Positions 33,553 through 42,567 are shown, numbered from the stretch's first letter. The stretch: 64,000 nt of DNA from JBFLYH01 sp964630235 (GCA_964630235.1 CAZVUO010000001.1:310001-374000), one strand, 5' to 3'. The notes: generated from the sequence alone by a model not told the origin. Made by a program: numbers and translations.

Positions 33553-34682
33553 GCCAGCCTCGCCAGGGCTTGGTCGAAGAGCGCGGACCATTCCAGACCG
33601 CGGACAAATTCCTGGGCATTCGCCCGGCACCGGCGCCAGAACACCAGGTCGTCCATGAGCTTGCGGCACGCGTCCGCAACGGCCTGCGGGTTGTCGTCCA
33701 CGGCCAGCCCCATGGGGCGGTCGGCGATGGGCCCGGCGATCCATGGTACCCGCGTGATCACCACCGGGATGCCGCAGGCCAGGTACTCCTTGGGTTTGGC
33801 CGGGTCGGCGTAGTAGGTGTAGTTCGCCGGGTCGGTCTGGTACGGCGCCAGGGCCGCCCAGCTGCGCGAGAGTTCCTGCAGAAGCTGCTCGCGTTTGAGC
33901 ATTCCCAAAAAGCGCACGCGCTTGGCCACGCCCTGGTGCCGGGCCCGCATCTCCAGTTCCGACGCATAGGGTCCGGTGCCGATCACGACCAGCTCCGCAT
34001 CCGGCAGGAGCGTCATGGCGTCAATGGCCAGCTGCACGCCCTTGCTCTCGAACAGGGTGCTGACCACCACCAGCTGCTTGCGCTTGAGCTGGTCCTCGGG
34101 CAGAACGCGGAAGTCCTCGGGATTCAGGCCGATGGGCACCACGAAACTCGCGGCGGGTTTCGCGCCGAACCCCAGGTTCACCGTGCGGATGCGTTCGGAC
34201 ACGCTCCACACCTGGTCCGCGCCCCGGGCCGCGAGGCGCGCGCCCCACTGGTACGCGGCATTGGCCAGGCCGGATTCAAAGCGGCGCGGCGTGTAATCCA
34301 CCACGTAGTACACCACGCGCCGGCAGCGACCCTGGCGTTTGAGCCACAGGCCCGCGGCCGTGTTCAGGTTGTCGAAGCCGATGAACGTGCCGCCGGGCGC
34401 GAGGACCTGACGGCCGCCGCCGGTGACAAAACGGAAATCCGCCCGCCAGCTCGCCCAGCCTTTGCGGATATTGAGGTGTCCCGCGGCTCCGGCCGCGATC
34501 TTGCCGCCGCGATAAACGGTCAGGGTCGCGCTCGGGATGCGCGCGTAGTCGAACGGGCAGGCCGCGTACGCAAAATCCGCGCCCTGGCGGATGAGATGCT
34601 CGCGCAGCGCGTGCTGGGGGCCGTAGGCCTCGGCCACGTGCGCGGCGATCAACAGCGGGACCCTGGGCAGGGGGGCGGGCAT
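33549..34682 (-). CDS. family 4 glycosyltransferase
   Basis: 377 residues, GT-B fold. The C-terminal half shows VVVSTLFESKGVQLAIDAM (about 211-229), LVVIGTGPYASELEMRA, VRFLGMLKREQLLQEL and KPKEYLACGIPVVITR, where the conserved E-x7-E-like acid (KEYL) contacts the donor. The N-terminal half has GFDNLNTAAGLWL. It sits between the flippase gene (5 bases upstream) and the GT2 gene (ATGA overlap), as in O-antigen assembly clusters. Retaining glycosyl transfer in the cytoplasm is expected; sugar unknown. Confidence 0.83.
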   Translation of the reverse strand: MPAPLPRVPLLIAAHVAEAYGPQHALREHLIRQGADFAYAACPFDYARIPSATLTVYRGGKIAAGAAGHLNIRKGWASWRADFRFVTGGGRQVLAPGGTFIGFDNLNTAAGLWLKRQGRCRRVVYYVVDYTPRRFESGLANAAYQWGARLAARGADQVWSVSERIRTVNLGFGAKPAASFVVPIGLNPEDFRVLPEDQLKRKQLVVVSTLFESKGVQLAIDAMTLLPDAELVVIGTGPYASELEMRARHQGVAKRVRFLGMLKREQLLQELSRSWAALAPYQTDPANYTYYADPAKPKEYLACGIPVVITRVPWIAGPIADRPMGLAVDDNPQAVADACRKLMDDLVFWRRCRANAQEFVRGLEWSALFDQALARLA

Positions 34683-34687
34683 CGGGT

Positions 34688-36055
34688 TCAGGCTCCGGGC
34701 ACGGCCAGAGGCAGTTCAGCCACCGCGTCGCGGCGCGGGGTGAAGGCGTATCCGGCCAGAAACAGGAGCAGATGGTTTAAGCCCACGACCCACAGCACCT
34801 GCGGCAGGTCGGCGTGGAACAGGATCAGCCCGGCCAGCAGCACGGGCAGGTCCGCGGCCAGGAGCCATAGAAAGCGGCGGTTCTCGGCCGCGAGATGGTA
34901 CTGGATCAGGAGGTAGACCAGGGCCAACGGCGTGAAGGCCAGCCCAAAGCCGCGCACCAGGGTCAGGGTCAAGGGCTGGACAAAGTCGCGGCCGAAGAGG
35001 GTCCACACCACCCAGGGCGCCAGCCACCACGCCAGAGCGGCGCAGGCGAGCAGGGCCAGTCCCGTGATGATCAAACTGTGCCGCAACAGGGGGAAGGCCG
35101 GCTGGGACCGCGCGCGCCGCGCGCTGACCTTGGGAAAGAGCACGTTCGCCACGGCCAGGGGCAGGAACAGGAAGGCTTTGCCCACCATGGATGCGGCCGA
35201 ATAGTACCCGGCGCTCTCGGGCGGAAAGAAATGTTTGACGGCCAGCACGTCCAGGGTGGAGAGCAGGAGGAAAGCGCCGAAGACCGCGGTCACGGGCAGG
35301 AGCTCCGCGTAAGCGTCAGCGAAGACCGGCGGCCGGCCGGTTTTCGCGCCGGCAGGCGCCGCGAACAGGGGCCGGAGCGCCACCGCCGCCAGCACCAGGG
35401 CAAGGCTGCAGCCCGCGGCGCTTGCGCTCACCGCGCCGGCCGCGCCCGCGCCCAGAGCCAGCAGCAGGCCGCCGAAGAGCAGGCGTCCCAAGCCGTCGGC
35501 CAGCAAATTGGCGCCCAACTGGCCGAAGCGCTGCAGGCCCTGCAGCACCCCGCGCAGCACGGGCGTGGCCAGCATGACGACAATGGTCAGGCCCACGGCC
35601 ACGAGCGGCCAGGCCGAGGACAGGCGGAAGAAGTCCGCCAGCGGCCGCCGCACCAAGATCAGGACCAGGCCCAGAATCGCGCCGGCCAGCAGCACGCGGA
35701 GCAGCAGCTGGCGCGCCAAGGCGCCGGTTTGTGGCGTACTGGTTTTGAGTACGCCGGTTTGTGGCGTACTGGTTTTGAGTACGCCGGCTTGTGGCGTACT
35801 GGTTTTAAGTACGGCCTGGCTGGGACGGCCTGCCGCTTCGGCCACGGAGACGCGCCGGGCCATGACGGTCTGCAGGGCCTGGCTGGGGATGCCCAGCACC
35901 GTGAGCAGGGCCAGCATGCTGACCAGCGCGCCGTACTCGGCCGGCCCCAGAGAGCGGCTGGCCAGGGCGTGGAACAGGTAATTGCAAAGATTGTTGGCCA
36001 TGAGCATGGTGAAGAGCAGGCCCGAGGCTTGCCACAAGCCCGGTTTGGAGGTCAT
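34688..36055 (-). CDS. Wzx/MATE-like polysaccharide flippase carrying a decapeptide repeat insert
   Basis: 455 residues with about 12 hydrophobic segments over the whole length. It starts LLFTMLMANNLCNYLFH...LGPAEYGALVSMLALL, a standard polysaccharide-biosynthesis (RfbX/MVF) opening in which LGPAEYG follows helix 1. It would move lipid-linked glycans across the inner membrane. Between helices 2 and 3 (about 81-111) lie three tandem copies of a ten-residue unit of the form LKTSTPQTGV, encoded by the 30-bp hairpin repeat at 35723-35815 and absent from usual family members. Its stop is five bases before the GT4 start. Confidence 0.8.
   Translation of the reverse strand: MTSKPGLWQASGLLFTMLMANNLCNYLFHALASRSLGPAEYGALVSMLALLTVLGIPSQALQTVMARRVSVAEAAGRPSQAVLKTSTPQAGVLKTSTPQTGVLKTSTPQTGALARQLLLRVLLAGAILGLVLILVRRPLADFFRLSSAWPLVAVGLTIVVMLATPVLRGVLQGLQRFGQLGANLLADGLGRLLFGGLLLALGAGAAGAVSASAAGCSLALVLAAVALRPLFAAPAGAKTGRPPVFADAYAELLPVTAVFGAFLLLSTLDVLAVKHFFPPESAGYYSAASMVGKAFLFLPLAVANVLFPKVSARRARSQPAFPLLRHSLIITGLALLACAALAWWLAPWVVWTLFGRDFVQPLTLTLVRGFGLAFTPLALVYLLIQYHLAAENRRFLWLLAADLPVLLAGLILFHADLPQVLWVVGLNHLLLFLAGYAFTPRRDAVAELPLAVPGA
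35723..35815. repeat. coding hairpin repeat, family D, three tandem units
   Basis: Exact 30-bp period. Each unit holds GGCGTACT, a 7-base GGTTTTG loop, then AGTACGCC, a perfect 8-bp stem in units 1 and 2 (35733-35755, 35763-35785) and one change in unit 3. Linker GGTTTGT or GGCTTGT. It reads LKTSTPQ(T/A)G(V/A) on the minus coding strand. Confidence 0.9.
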
Positions 36056-36056
36056 T

Positions 36057-39000
36057 TCATTCCTGCGCGGGGATCAGCGCGCCCGGCGGCACGATGGCGC
36101 GTTCGCCCTGGGGGGGCGTCCACCAGAATTTGAAGGAGTAGCCGTACTTGGGAGACCAGCGCACGGTCACCGGATGGCGGCCGGCCGTGAGGATCACGGG
36201 ATTGGGCCCGGCCGGGGCCGGCTGCCAGGCCGAGGGTTTTTCACCCTTCGCCACCACCACCCGGCCGCCGATCTCCACCTCGCCGTAGCCGCTCTGTTCC
36301 AGGTCGAAGGCGTACGCGCCGGGCTGGTCAATCTGGAGCCAGCCGCGCCATGCCACGGACACCGGCGCAGCCAGGCCGTAGGGCCCGGCGTTCCAGACAA
36401 AGAGCAGGGCCGGCTCGATGTTCTCCAGCCGCGCGCGGCCGGCAAAATGGTCCGTGTCATAGTATGTGGCCCGGAGCCCGGCCGGTTCCGGATAGGTGAA
36501 GAGATGCGTGGCCGGCACGGCCTGCTTGGGAAAGGGGTCCTGCAGGGGATTGAAGTGGAACGGGAATCCCGTGGAGCTGCTCCACGCGAGCAGCACCCGG
36601 CCGTTGGGCGTCCAGTGCCGGGCGCGGACGCGCAGGCGGTGCAGTCCGGCGGCGAGACGCAGGGTCCGGGTGGCCTCCGCGCCGTTCGCGGCGGCGAGCG
36701 CGGGCTGGTTGCCCAGGCGCAGTTCGATCTCGTCCGTGGCGTACAGGTGCAGGGTGTAGGTGCCCCAGTGCGGCACGAGGATCGTCCCTTCCCAGGAGAC
36801 GGAGCCCGGGCCCGAAAGCGGCCAGGTCGCGTTGTCAAACGTCAGGTTGAGCTGGTTGTCCTTGCGCACGACGGCCGGCGCGCCGCTCCAGGCGGTATTG
36901 TCCCAATATTTCGCCGTAAGCCCGCGCGTGGCCGCGATCTCCTCTTTTTTAACGCCCCAGGAGCGGAACAGCAGCTGGAAGACCGGGTGCGTCTCCTCGC
37001 GGAACACGCCCCGCGGGTAGAAGTACTGGATCGCGGGCAGGAGCGGCGGGTATTCAAAGATCAGGGTGAAGAGCACATCCTTGTCCTTGTCCATGCGGAA
37101 CGGAACGGCCTCGGCCGCGCTGTAATCGAAGTGGCCGTCAACATCCCGGGCGTAGAGGATGAAAGGCGGGTGGCCCATCCAGAGATAGGCGGACATCACC
37201 GTGTGGTAGGCCTGGGGCCAGAACTTCCCCATGTAGCGGGCCGCGGCCGTGCAGTGGCTGTCGAACCCCGGGGTCGCGTCAAAGTACTTGTGGTAATTGG
37301 TGCGGGCGATGGGCACCAGCAGGATCAGGAGCGCCGCGGCGCCGGCGGCCACGCCCCAGCGTCCGAAGGATTCCTGCAGCAGGCGGCGGGAGCGGTCGAG
37401 CAGCACGCCCGTGAAAAGAAACAGGGTCGGGATCACGCCAAAGGCCCGGTGGGACTGCGGGGCCTCCAGGGCGAAGATCGAGGCCGCCATGAAGCCGAAG
37501 AACCACGCGAACAGGACCGCGTACCGCCTTCGTTTCCAGTGGTACAGGGTGTAGCCGAAGCCCAGCAGGAACAGGACGGCGCTGCCGAAATCGAGCACCG
37601 GCTCGCCGGACAGCCCGCCGTTGTGGCGCGTGCGCGTGTCGCCGTGCCAGTTCATCTGCAGGAGGCTGAGCCGGCTGCTCTCCACCAGGCCGCGCACCGT
37701 GTCCTTCGGGGCGTTGGCGTCCTGGGAGAACAGCGACACTTCGTACACGCGGTTGAACAGGTAGCGCGGCTTGTTCATCCAGAACAGAAAGAGGTTGGCC
37801 CCGGCCAGCCAGGCGCCCAGCACGAGGGCCACGACCGGCAGGCCTTGGCGCCGCAGGAAACGGCGCTGGGTCAGGGCGAAGTAGCCCAGCACGGCCGCGC
37901 CGATGAACGGCACCATGCGGGCCGCGGTCTCGGTGTGGATGGAAAGCGCGAGGCTGACGCCGGCCAGCACGAAGTGCCACTTGCGCCGGGTCTCCGCGCC
38001 CTTGAGCATGAAATAGAAGCCCATGGTCTGCAGGGCGGCCATGAGCGTGTTGGACCAGCCGAAGCGCGAGAAGTGGATGTGCCAGCGGGAAACCGCCAGC
38101 AGGGCCGCGCAGGCCAGGGCCACGCGCGGGCCGAAAAAGTAGCGGGCCAGGAGGTAGAGCGCCAGCACGCCGCCCACTCCCTCGAGCGCGGCCATGAGGC
38201 GCATGCCCACGTTGTCCCAGCCGAAGAACTGGAAAGCCACTACCTTGGAGAGCAGCATGAACAGCGGCCGGCCGCTGGGATGCACGGTCAGGGAGTTGAA
38301 CTGGTTCTTGAGGATATCCACCGCGTGGTGTCCGGCCCCGGCCTCGTCGCACTCAATGCCGAAGGGCACGCTGTCCAGCAGGTGCGTTCTCAGCCACGTG
38401 GCCGCGGCCAGCACCAGGACCAGGCCCAAGGCTTCCCAGTACCAGGCCAGCGGCGGTTCCCGCAGCGTATCCGGGCCGGCAGGATCAGGCTCGCGCAAGG
38501 CCACGACCAGGGCCGCGGCCGCGGCCAGGAAATAATACAATCCCGGGTAAACCTGCTCGTGGCTGATCAGCGCCTGGCCGCGGTATCCCCAGTAGAGGGC
38601 CAGGCCCCAGGCCGCGAGCCGGAGAATGCGGCTGGTGACGCTTTGCAGCGCGTTGGGCGCGGACGGGACGGCGCGGCGCCAGGACCAGGGAAAGGACAGC
38701 AGCAGCGCGGCCAGGCCGGCCAGGGCCACCATCACGGCCTGGGTGTAATTGGCGATCACGCCGGCCCGCAGAAGCAGCCACAAGACCACGGCCAGGGCCA
38801 CCAGACCCGCCTTGACCAGCAGGCCGCGCCGGGTCCTGGCCACACCGGTCGGCTGTTCCATGGGGTTGGCTTCGGGTTCCGGGTCAGGCAGCACGCGCGG
38901 CATCAGCGCCAGCAGCAGGAGCACGCCCAGACTGTTCAGGCCGATGCCGATCGCTTCGCGGAGGAAATTCACTTCGAGATATTTGCGGGTCAGGTAGGTG

Positions 39001-39737
39001 CCCGCGGCCACGCAGACCAGACCCGGCAGGGCCAGGAGCGTGGTGCGGATGATCGCGTCCAGCCTGCCCACGCGCAGCTTCGCCTCCTTGGTCAAGAACG
39101 CATAACTGAGGCAAGCCAGGCCAGGCAGCAGCAGGACCAGGCCGGGGACGAAATTTTCAGTGAAGAGCAGGGGCTGGCTGGCCAGGATCAGGAACGCGCC
39201 CAGCACGAGAAACACATTGCGGGGAATGAAGACCACCAGGCCCAAGGCGTCGAACGGGGCAACGGTTTTTACCGTACTGGTTTTGAGTGCGGCGGCTTGT
39301 GCCGTACTGGTTTTGAGTACGGCGGCTTGTGCCGTACTGGTTTTGAGTGCGGCGGCTTGTGCCGTACTGGTTTTGAGTGCGGCCGGGGCCGCCGCGGTCT
39401 TCGGCGCGGCCTGGCGGGCCCGGTTGGAGGCTGGAAGCCCAGCGCTCCGCGGTTCCTGGCCGCGGCCGGACCAGGTCTTCGCCGCCTGTTCCAGCCGCGC
39501 CCGAATGCCGGGCCAGGCCCGGCGCAGCGCGGCCAGCCACGCGGCCCAGCGGGCGGGCTTGATTTGGGCCAGTGCGGCCAGCGCGGCGCCCGCGAGGGTC
39601 CACGCCACGCCCGCGGCGAAACGCTGCTGCAGGATCAGCGCTTGCCCCCACAGCGCGCAGGCCGCGGCCGCGATATAGAACGCCCACATGGGCAGGGCGG
39701 GCGCGGTAGTTTTCGGTGTAGGCTCGGTTCCGTTCAT
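36057..39737 (-). CDS. very large GT-C membrane glycosyltransferase with two C-terminal PA14-like domains
   Basis: 1226 residues. A cytoplasmic-looking linker (about 50-165) carries four decapeptide repeats of LKTSTAQAA type, then about 18 hydrophobic helices to ~860. The PMT-like outer loop has SVPFGIECDEAGAGHHAVDIL with acidic ECDEA, and FQFFGWDNVGMRLMAALEG follows as in 13043. Two PA14-like modules end the protein: LTAKYWDNTAWSGAP...VSWEGTILVPHWGTYTLHLY (about 915-1030) and LRATYYDTDHFAGRARLEN...WRGWLQIDQPGAYAFDL (about 1070-1220). It overlaps the NHL gene by ATGA. It probably acts on an extracytoplasmic acceptor held by the PA14 domains. Confidence 0.8.
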   Translation of the reverse strand: MNGTEPTPKTTAPALPMWAFYIAAAACALWGQALILQQRFAAGVAWTLAGAALAALAQIKPARWAAWLAALRRAWPGIRARLEQAAKTWSGRGQEPRSAGLPASNRARQAAPKTAAAPAALKTSTAQAAALKTSTAQAAVLKTSTAQAAALKTSTVKTVAPFDALGLVVFIPRNVFLVLGAFLILASQPLLFTENFVPGLVLLLPGLACLSYAFLTKEAKLRVGRLDAIIRTTLLALPGLVCVAAGTYLTRKYLEVNFLREAIGIGLNSLGVLLLLALMPRVLPDPEPEANPMEQPTGVARTRRGLLVKAGLVALAVVLWLLLRAGVIANYTQAVMVALAGLAALLLSFPWSWRRAVPSAPNALQSVTSRILRLAAWGLALYWGYRGQALISHEQVYPGLYYFLAAAAALVVALREPDPAGPDTLREPPLAWYWEALGLVLVLAAATWLRTHLLDSVPFGIECDEAGAGHHAVDILKNQFNSLTVHPSGRPLFMLLSKVVAFQFFGWDNVGMRLMAALEGVGGVLALYLLARYFFGPRVALACAALLAVSRWHIHFSRFGWSNTLMAALQTMGFYFMLKGAETRRKWHFVLAGVSLALSIHTETAARMVPFIGAAVLGYFALTQRRFLRRQGLPVVALVLGAWLAGANLFLFWMNKPRYLFNRVYEVSLFSQDANAPKDTVRGLVESSRLSLLQMNWHGDTRTRHNGGLSGEPVLDFGSAVLFLLGFGYTLYHWKRRRYAVLFAWFFGFMAASIFALEAPQSHRAFGVIPTLFLFTGVLLDRSRRLLQESFGRWGVAAGAAALLILLVPIARTNYHKYFDATPGFDSHCTAAARYMGKFWPQAYHTVMSAYLWMGHPPFILYARDVDGHFDYSAAEAVPFRMDKDKDVLFTLIFEYPPLLPAIQYFYPRGVFREETHPVFQLLFRSWGVKKEEIAATRGLTAKYWDNTAWSGAPAVVRKDNQLNLTFDNATWPLSGPGSVSWEGTILVPHWGTYTLHLYATDEIELRLGNQPALAAANGAEATRTLRLAAGLHRLRVRARHWTPNGRVLLAWSSSTGFPFHFNPLQDPFPKQAVPATHLFTYPEPAGLRATYYDTDHFAGRARLENIEPALLFVWNAGPYGLAAPVSVAWRGWLQIDQPGAYAFDLEQSGYGEVEIGGRVVVAKGEKPSAWQPAPAGPNPVILTAGRHPVTVRWSPKYGYSFKFWWTPPQGERAIVPPGALIPAQE
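39261..39388. repeat. coding hairpin repeat, family D, four tandem units
   Basis: Four 30-bp units. Stems are GCCGTACT / AGTACGGC (perfect) or GCCGTACT / AGTGCGGC (one wobble), each with the same GGTTTTG loop and a GGCTTGT linker. Compared with 35723, the stem base pair at the third position is swapped on both sides. Coding strand reads LKTSTAQAA(A/V). Confidence 0.9.
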
Positions 39738-40705
39738 TCTTCGATCTGATATTGATAGACACCCTGGCTTCCGGTCATATACCAGACACCCTGGTCGTCG
39801 ATGTCAAAAGGCTCGCACGGCGCTTGGTTGACCTCCCACTTCAACTGGCCCGAAGGGGAGAACGCCCAGATCTTGTTCAGGCGCAGCTGGCTGACGTACA
39901 CCACTTTGTTGTGTACCACCAGCACCGTGTAATCCACCGGCGATTCCAGTTTGACCCCGAAGGAGTGTTTGAACTTGCCCTGGGCGCCGAACACGTGCAC
40001 CTTCTTGATTGCGGCATCCAGCACGTACACATTGCCGTCCGCGTCGGTCTCCACGAAGCGCGGATCCACCAGCTTGCGCTTGCCGAAGCGCCCGCGCTCC
40101 TGGCCTTCGCCGGTATAGCGGATCACGACCTTCTGGACCGCGTCCACCACGAAGACATCCCCCTGGGCGCTGACGCATATCTCGCCGGGTTGGGACACTG
40201 GGAAGCGGCGCAGGAGCTTGAGGTCCGGCCCGAACACCACGATCTCGGAATTGACCTTGTCCAGCACGTACAGGTTGCCCTGCGCGTCCACATCCGCGTT
40301 GCGCGGACCGAAGGTCTCTTTCTGGGCTGAAGCGCCATCCAAGTCCGCCAGGTGCGCGCCGTTCTCGGTTTTCCACACCACCACCTTGTTGAACGCGTGG
40401 TCCACCACCAGTACCCGGCCGTGCGCGTCCGCGCGCACCACCAGCTGACCCCAAAACTTGCCGGGCGCGTTGGGCGGGCCGCCGCGTTCGCCAAAGCGGC
40501 CGATGGAGACCAGGTTCTGCTGCCGCTCGATCTTCCCCTTCATCAGCACCACGACCTCCACGGTCACCAGGGCAAGCAGGGCGATCAGCGCCCACATCAC
40601 GGCCCGCCTGGACCACCACGCCGCCTTGACTGCAACCGGCGCCGCCGCGGGTTTTTCGGTCGGCGCCGCGGGCGCCTTTTTCCTGCTACTGCGTTTGGTA
40701 GCCAT
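39734..40705 (-). CDS. membrane-anchored NHL/beta-propeller protein
   Basis: 323 residues. A basic Ala/Pro-rich N terminus (MATKRSSRKK...), one hydrophobic helix (VMWALIALLALVTVEVVVLM, about 36-55), then repeated blades: GRVLVVDHAFNKVVVW, GNLYVLDKVNSEIVVF, GDVFVVDAVQKVVIRY and GNVYVLDAAIKKVHVF. This is the NHL/six-bladed-propeller pattern placed on the outer side of the membrane. AAGGAGG lies before the ATG. It overlaps the giant glycosyltransferase by ATGA. Two further anchored NHL proteins follow at 41428 and 42568. A scaffold or ligand-binding role beside the glycosyltransferases is inferred. Confidence 0.8.
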   Translation of the reverse strand: MATKRSSRKKAPAAPTEKPAAAPVAVKAAWWSRRAVMWALIALLALVTVEVVVLMKGKIERQQNLVSIGRFGERGGPPNAPGKFWGQLVVRADAHGRVLVVDHAFNKVVVWKTENGAHLADLDGASAQKETFGPRNADVDAQGNLYVLDKVNSEIVVFGPDLKLLRRFPVSQPGEICVSAQGDVFVVDAVQKVVIRYTGEGQERGRFGKRKLVDPRFVETDADGNVYVLDAAIKKVHVFGAQGKFKHSFGVKLESPVDYTVLVVHNKVVYVSQLRLNKIWAFSPSGQLKWEVNQAPCEPFDIDDQGVWYMTGSQGVYQYQIEE

Positions 40706-40731
40706 CAGGCTTACCTCCTTGAAATGGGTCC

Positions 40732-41424
40732 TTATTTCTTCACGGCTTCCACATGCCAGCCGAATACGAGCTGTTCATCCGGAACCAGCGCGGCCAGGAC
40801 CCGAAATCCCATGGCGGGCAGGCCGAACAAGAGGACGTACAGCGCCTTCAGCAGCGGGCCCGGAACCAGTTTCAGCCCGCGCAGGGTTTCCTGGGCCAGA
40901 TACAGAAAAAATCCGCCGTTGGCCCGGCATTCGCGCACCGCGAACCCGAGCCGGTCCAGCTGCGATTCAAAATACTCGCGGCTGAACCCCGAGTAGTAGA
41001 AATGCGGCCGCATATGCGGCAGACAGGCATACGGCGCGGTCAAAAGCAGCGTTCCGCCCGGCTTGAGCAGGCGGGCGAACTCCCGCAGGGTCTCGTTCGG
41101 GTACGGCACATGCTCCAGCACCTCGGTGCACAGCACCACGTCGAACGACCGGTCCGGCGCCGGGATCGCCCACACGTCGCCCGTAAAATCCATGCGGCCG
41201 TAGTCCCACCCCGAGACCTGCAGACCCTCGCCGCCCTGGGGCGTGTAGCGGCCGAAATCCTGGGCCGCGTACTTCAGATGCTGGCAGTAAGGCTTATACG
41301 GCTGCTGCCCCGCGCCGGCATCGAGTAATTTCAGGCCCGGCGGCAGGGCGGCCAGCTTGGCGCACACCCAGGCCCGCCGGTTCTCCTCGTTGGGCAGCAG
41401 CCAGCGCCTGACCAGGGCGAGCAA
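40732..41424 (-). CDS. SAM-dependent methyltransferase
   Basis: 230 residues. Motif I LKLLDAGAGQQPYKPY (about 31-46), motif IV FDVVLCTEVLEHVPYPNETL and GGTLLLTAPYACLPH give a class I methyltransferase of the UbiG/Methyltransf_11 type, with a C-terminal hydrophobic stretch (LLKALYVLLFGLPAMGFRVL, about 191-210) that may touch the membrane. The only available start upstream of the motif is TTG at 41424, with GGAG ten bases before it and a three-base gap after the previous stop. Lies between two NHL genes. Substrate unknown, likely a glycan or lipid. Confidence 0.75.
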   Translation of the reverse strand: MLALVRRWLLPNEENRRAWVCAKLAALPPGLKLLDAGAGQQPYKPYCQHLKYAAQDFGRYTPQGGEGLQVSGWDYGRMDFTGDVWAIPAPDRSFDVVLCTEVLEHVPYPNETLREFARLLKPGGTLLLTAPYACLPHMRPHFYYSGFSREYFESQLDRLGFAVRECRANGGFFLYLAQETLRGLKLVPGPLLKALYVLLFGLPAMGFRVLAALVPDEQLVFGWHVEAVKK

Positions 41425-41427
41425 GGC

Positions 41428-42549
41428 TCAGCGCTCCGGGGCCAAGCCCTTGAGCTTCAGGATCTCGCCGCGGTTCATGTTCGACACGTACACGCTGCCA
41501 TCCGCCCCCACGGCGATGCCGAGGGGCGAGGCGAACAGTTCCTTGCCGGGCTGGTTGCCAAAGCAGCCCAGGTATTTGCCTTCATGGCTGTAGATCCAGA
41601 CCATGTTGTGCTGCACGTCCGTGGCGTAGATCCGGCCGGCCGCGTCCACGGCCAGCATGGGCCAGCCCACCCCGCTCTGCCAGCCCTTGACCCGCAGGTC
41701 GCGCAGGAACTTGCCATCGCTGGTGTAGATCTTGATGCGGCGGTTGCCCGCGTCGCCCACGTACACTTCCCCGCCAGGCCCGACGGCCAGGCCGAAGGTC
41801 TCCTGGAACCGGTCTTGGCCGGAGCCGTATTCGCCCCAGCGCTTCACCAGATTGGCGTCCGCGTCGAATTTTTTCACGCAGGAGTTGCCGGTGTCCGCCA
41901 CGTACACGAACCCCTGGTTGTCCACGGCCACGTTGCGCGGGGAGTAGAAATTGCCGGTTTTGGAGGTGATCTCTCCAAAATATTCTCCGGTTCCGGAAAA
42001 TTTCTGGATGCGGCCGTTCCAGGTGTCGGCCACGTACAGTCCGTCTTTCGCGTCCACGGCCACGCCGGACGGCTCGTTGAACTCGCCGGCGGCCGTGCCT
42101 TTCTTGCCCCAGGCCGTGGCCACGCTTCCGTCCTGGGCGAACGCCACCACGCGGTGGTTGCCCAGATCCGCCACCATCACCAGCCCCTCGCGGGTCACCG
42201 CGATCCCGCGCGGCGAGGACAAGGCGCCGGTGGCGGCATCCGCGACGCGGTAGGTGGCCAGCACCTCGGCCGGCAGCAGCTTCACCGGCGGACCCTGCCG
42301 CAGTTTCGCCACCACGGCCAAGGTCACCACCACGGCGGCGACCACGCCAAAAAACAGCAGACCGCGGTTCCCGCCCCCGGCGGTCTTGGCCGCACTGGTT
42401 TTAAGTGCGGCGGTCTTGGCCGCACTGGTTTTATGTGCGGCAGCGGTCTTGGCTGTACTGGTTTTATGTCCGGTCTTGGCTGTGCTGGTCTTGCGCACGG
42501 ATCTGGCCGCGGTCTTGGACGCGCGTTTCGCTTTACGCTTGGTTGCCAT
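41428..42549 (-). CDS. membrane-anchored NHL-repeat protein with family D repeat insert
   Basis: 373 residues. The Lys/Ala-rich N terminus (about 1-60) contains degenerate decapeptide repeats (KTSTAKT, KTSAAKTA) encoded by hairpin DNA at 42389-42508. A single hydrophobic helix (LLFFGVVAAVVVTLAVV, about 63-80) follows, then five or more NHL blades: PRGIAVTREGLVMVADLGNHRVV, PSGVAVDAKDGLYVADTWNGRIQKF (here in parts VADLGNHRVV and VADTWNGRIQKF), and VYVADTGNSCVKKF. Ribosome site GAGGAAAG. The blades would sit outside the inner membrane. Part of the NHL/Agl23/YYY group of genes. Confidence 0.8.
   Translation of the reverse strand: MATKRKAKRASKTAARSVRKTSTAKTGHKTSTAKTAAAHKTSAAKTAALKTSAAKTAGGGNRGLLFFGVVAAVVVTLAVVAKLRQGPPVKLLPAEVLATYRVADAATGALSSPRGIAVTREGLVMVADLGNHRVVAFAQDGSVATAWGKKGTAAGEFNEPSGVAVDAKDGLYVADTWNGRIQKFSGTGEYFGEITSKTGNFYSPRNVAVDNQGFVYVADTGNSCVKKFDADANLVKRWGEYGSGQDRFQETFGLAVGPGGEVYVGDAGNRRIKIYTSDGKFLRDLRVKGWQSGVGWPMLAVDAAGRIYATDVQHNMVWIYSHEGKYLGCFGNQPGKELFASPLGIAVGADGSVYVSNMNRGEILKLKGLAPER
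42389..42508. repeat. coding hairpin repeat, family D, diverged units
   Basis: Best unit: GCCGCACT, loop GGTTTTA, AGTGCGGC, a perfect 8-bp stem at 42410-range. The next unit has one change beside the loop, and two more toward 42508 are diverged. Compared with 39261 the stem has CA/TG in place of TA/TA on both arms. Coding strand reads KTS(A/T)AKT. Confidence 0.8.
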
Positions 42550-42567
42550 GCTTCTTTCCTCCTCGCA

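Noticed and set aside
35723..35815. CRISPR-like array from a 30-bp period
   Set aside because: Units follow each other with no unique spacers and lie in frame within a gene, so they are coding tandem repeats.
39261..39388. Rho-independent terminators from the hairpins with T-rich loops
   Set aside because: The T run is in the loop, not after the stem, and the hairpins are inside coding sequence in tandem.
35982..39749. A plus-strand open frame of 1255 codons opposite the giant glycosyltransferase
   Set aside because: It is the antisense shadow of a GC-rich gene: Gln/His/Arg/Gly-rich, no domain, no ribosome site, while the minus-strand frame has clear helices and PA14 domains.
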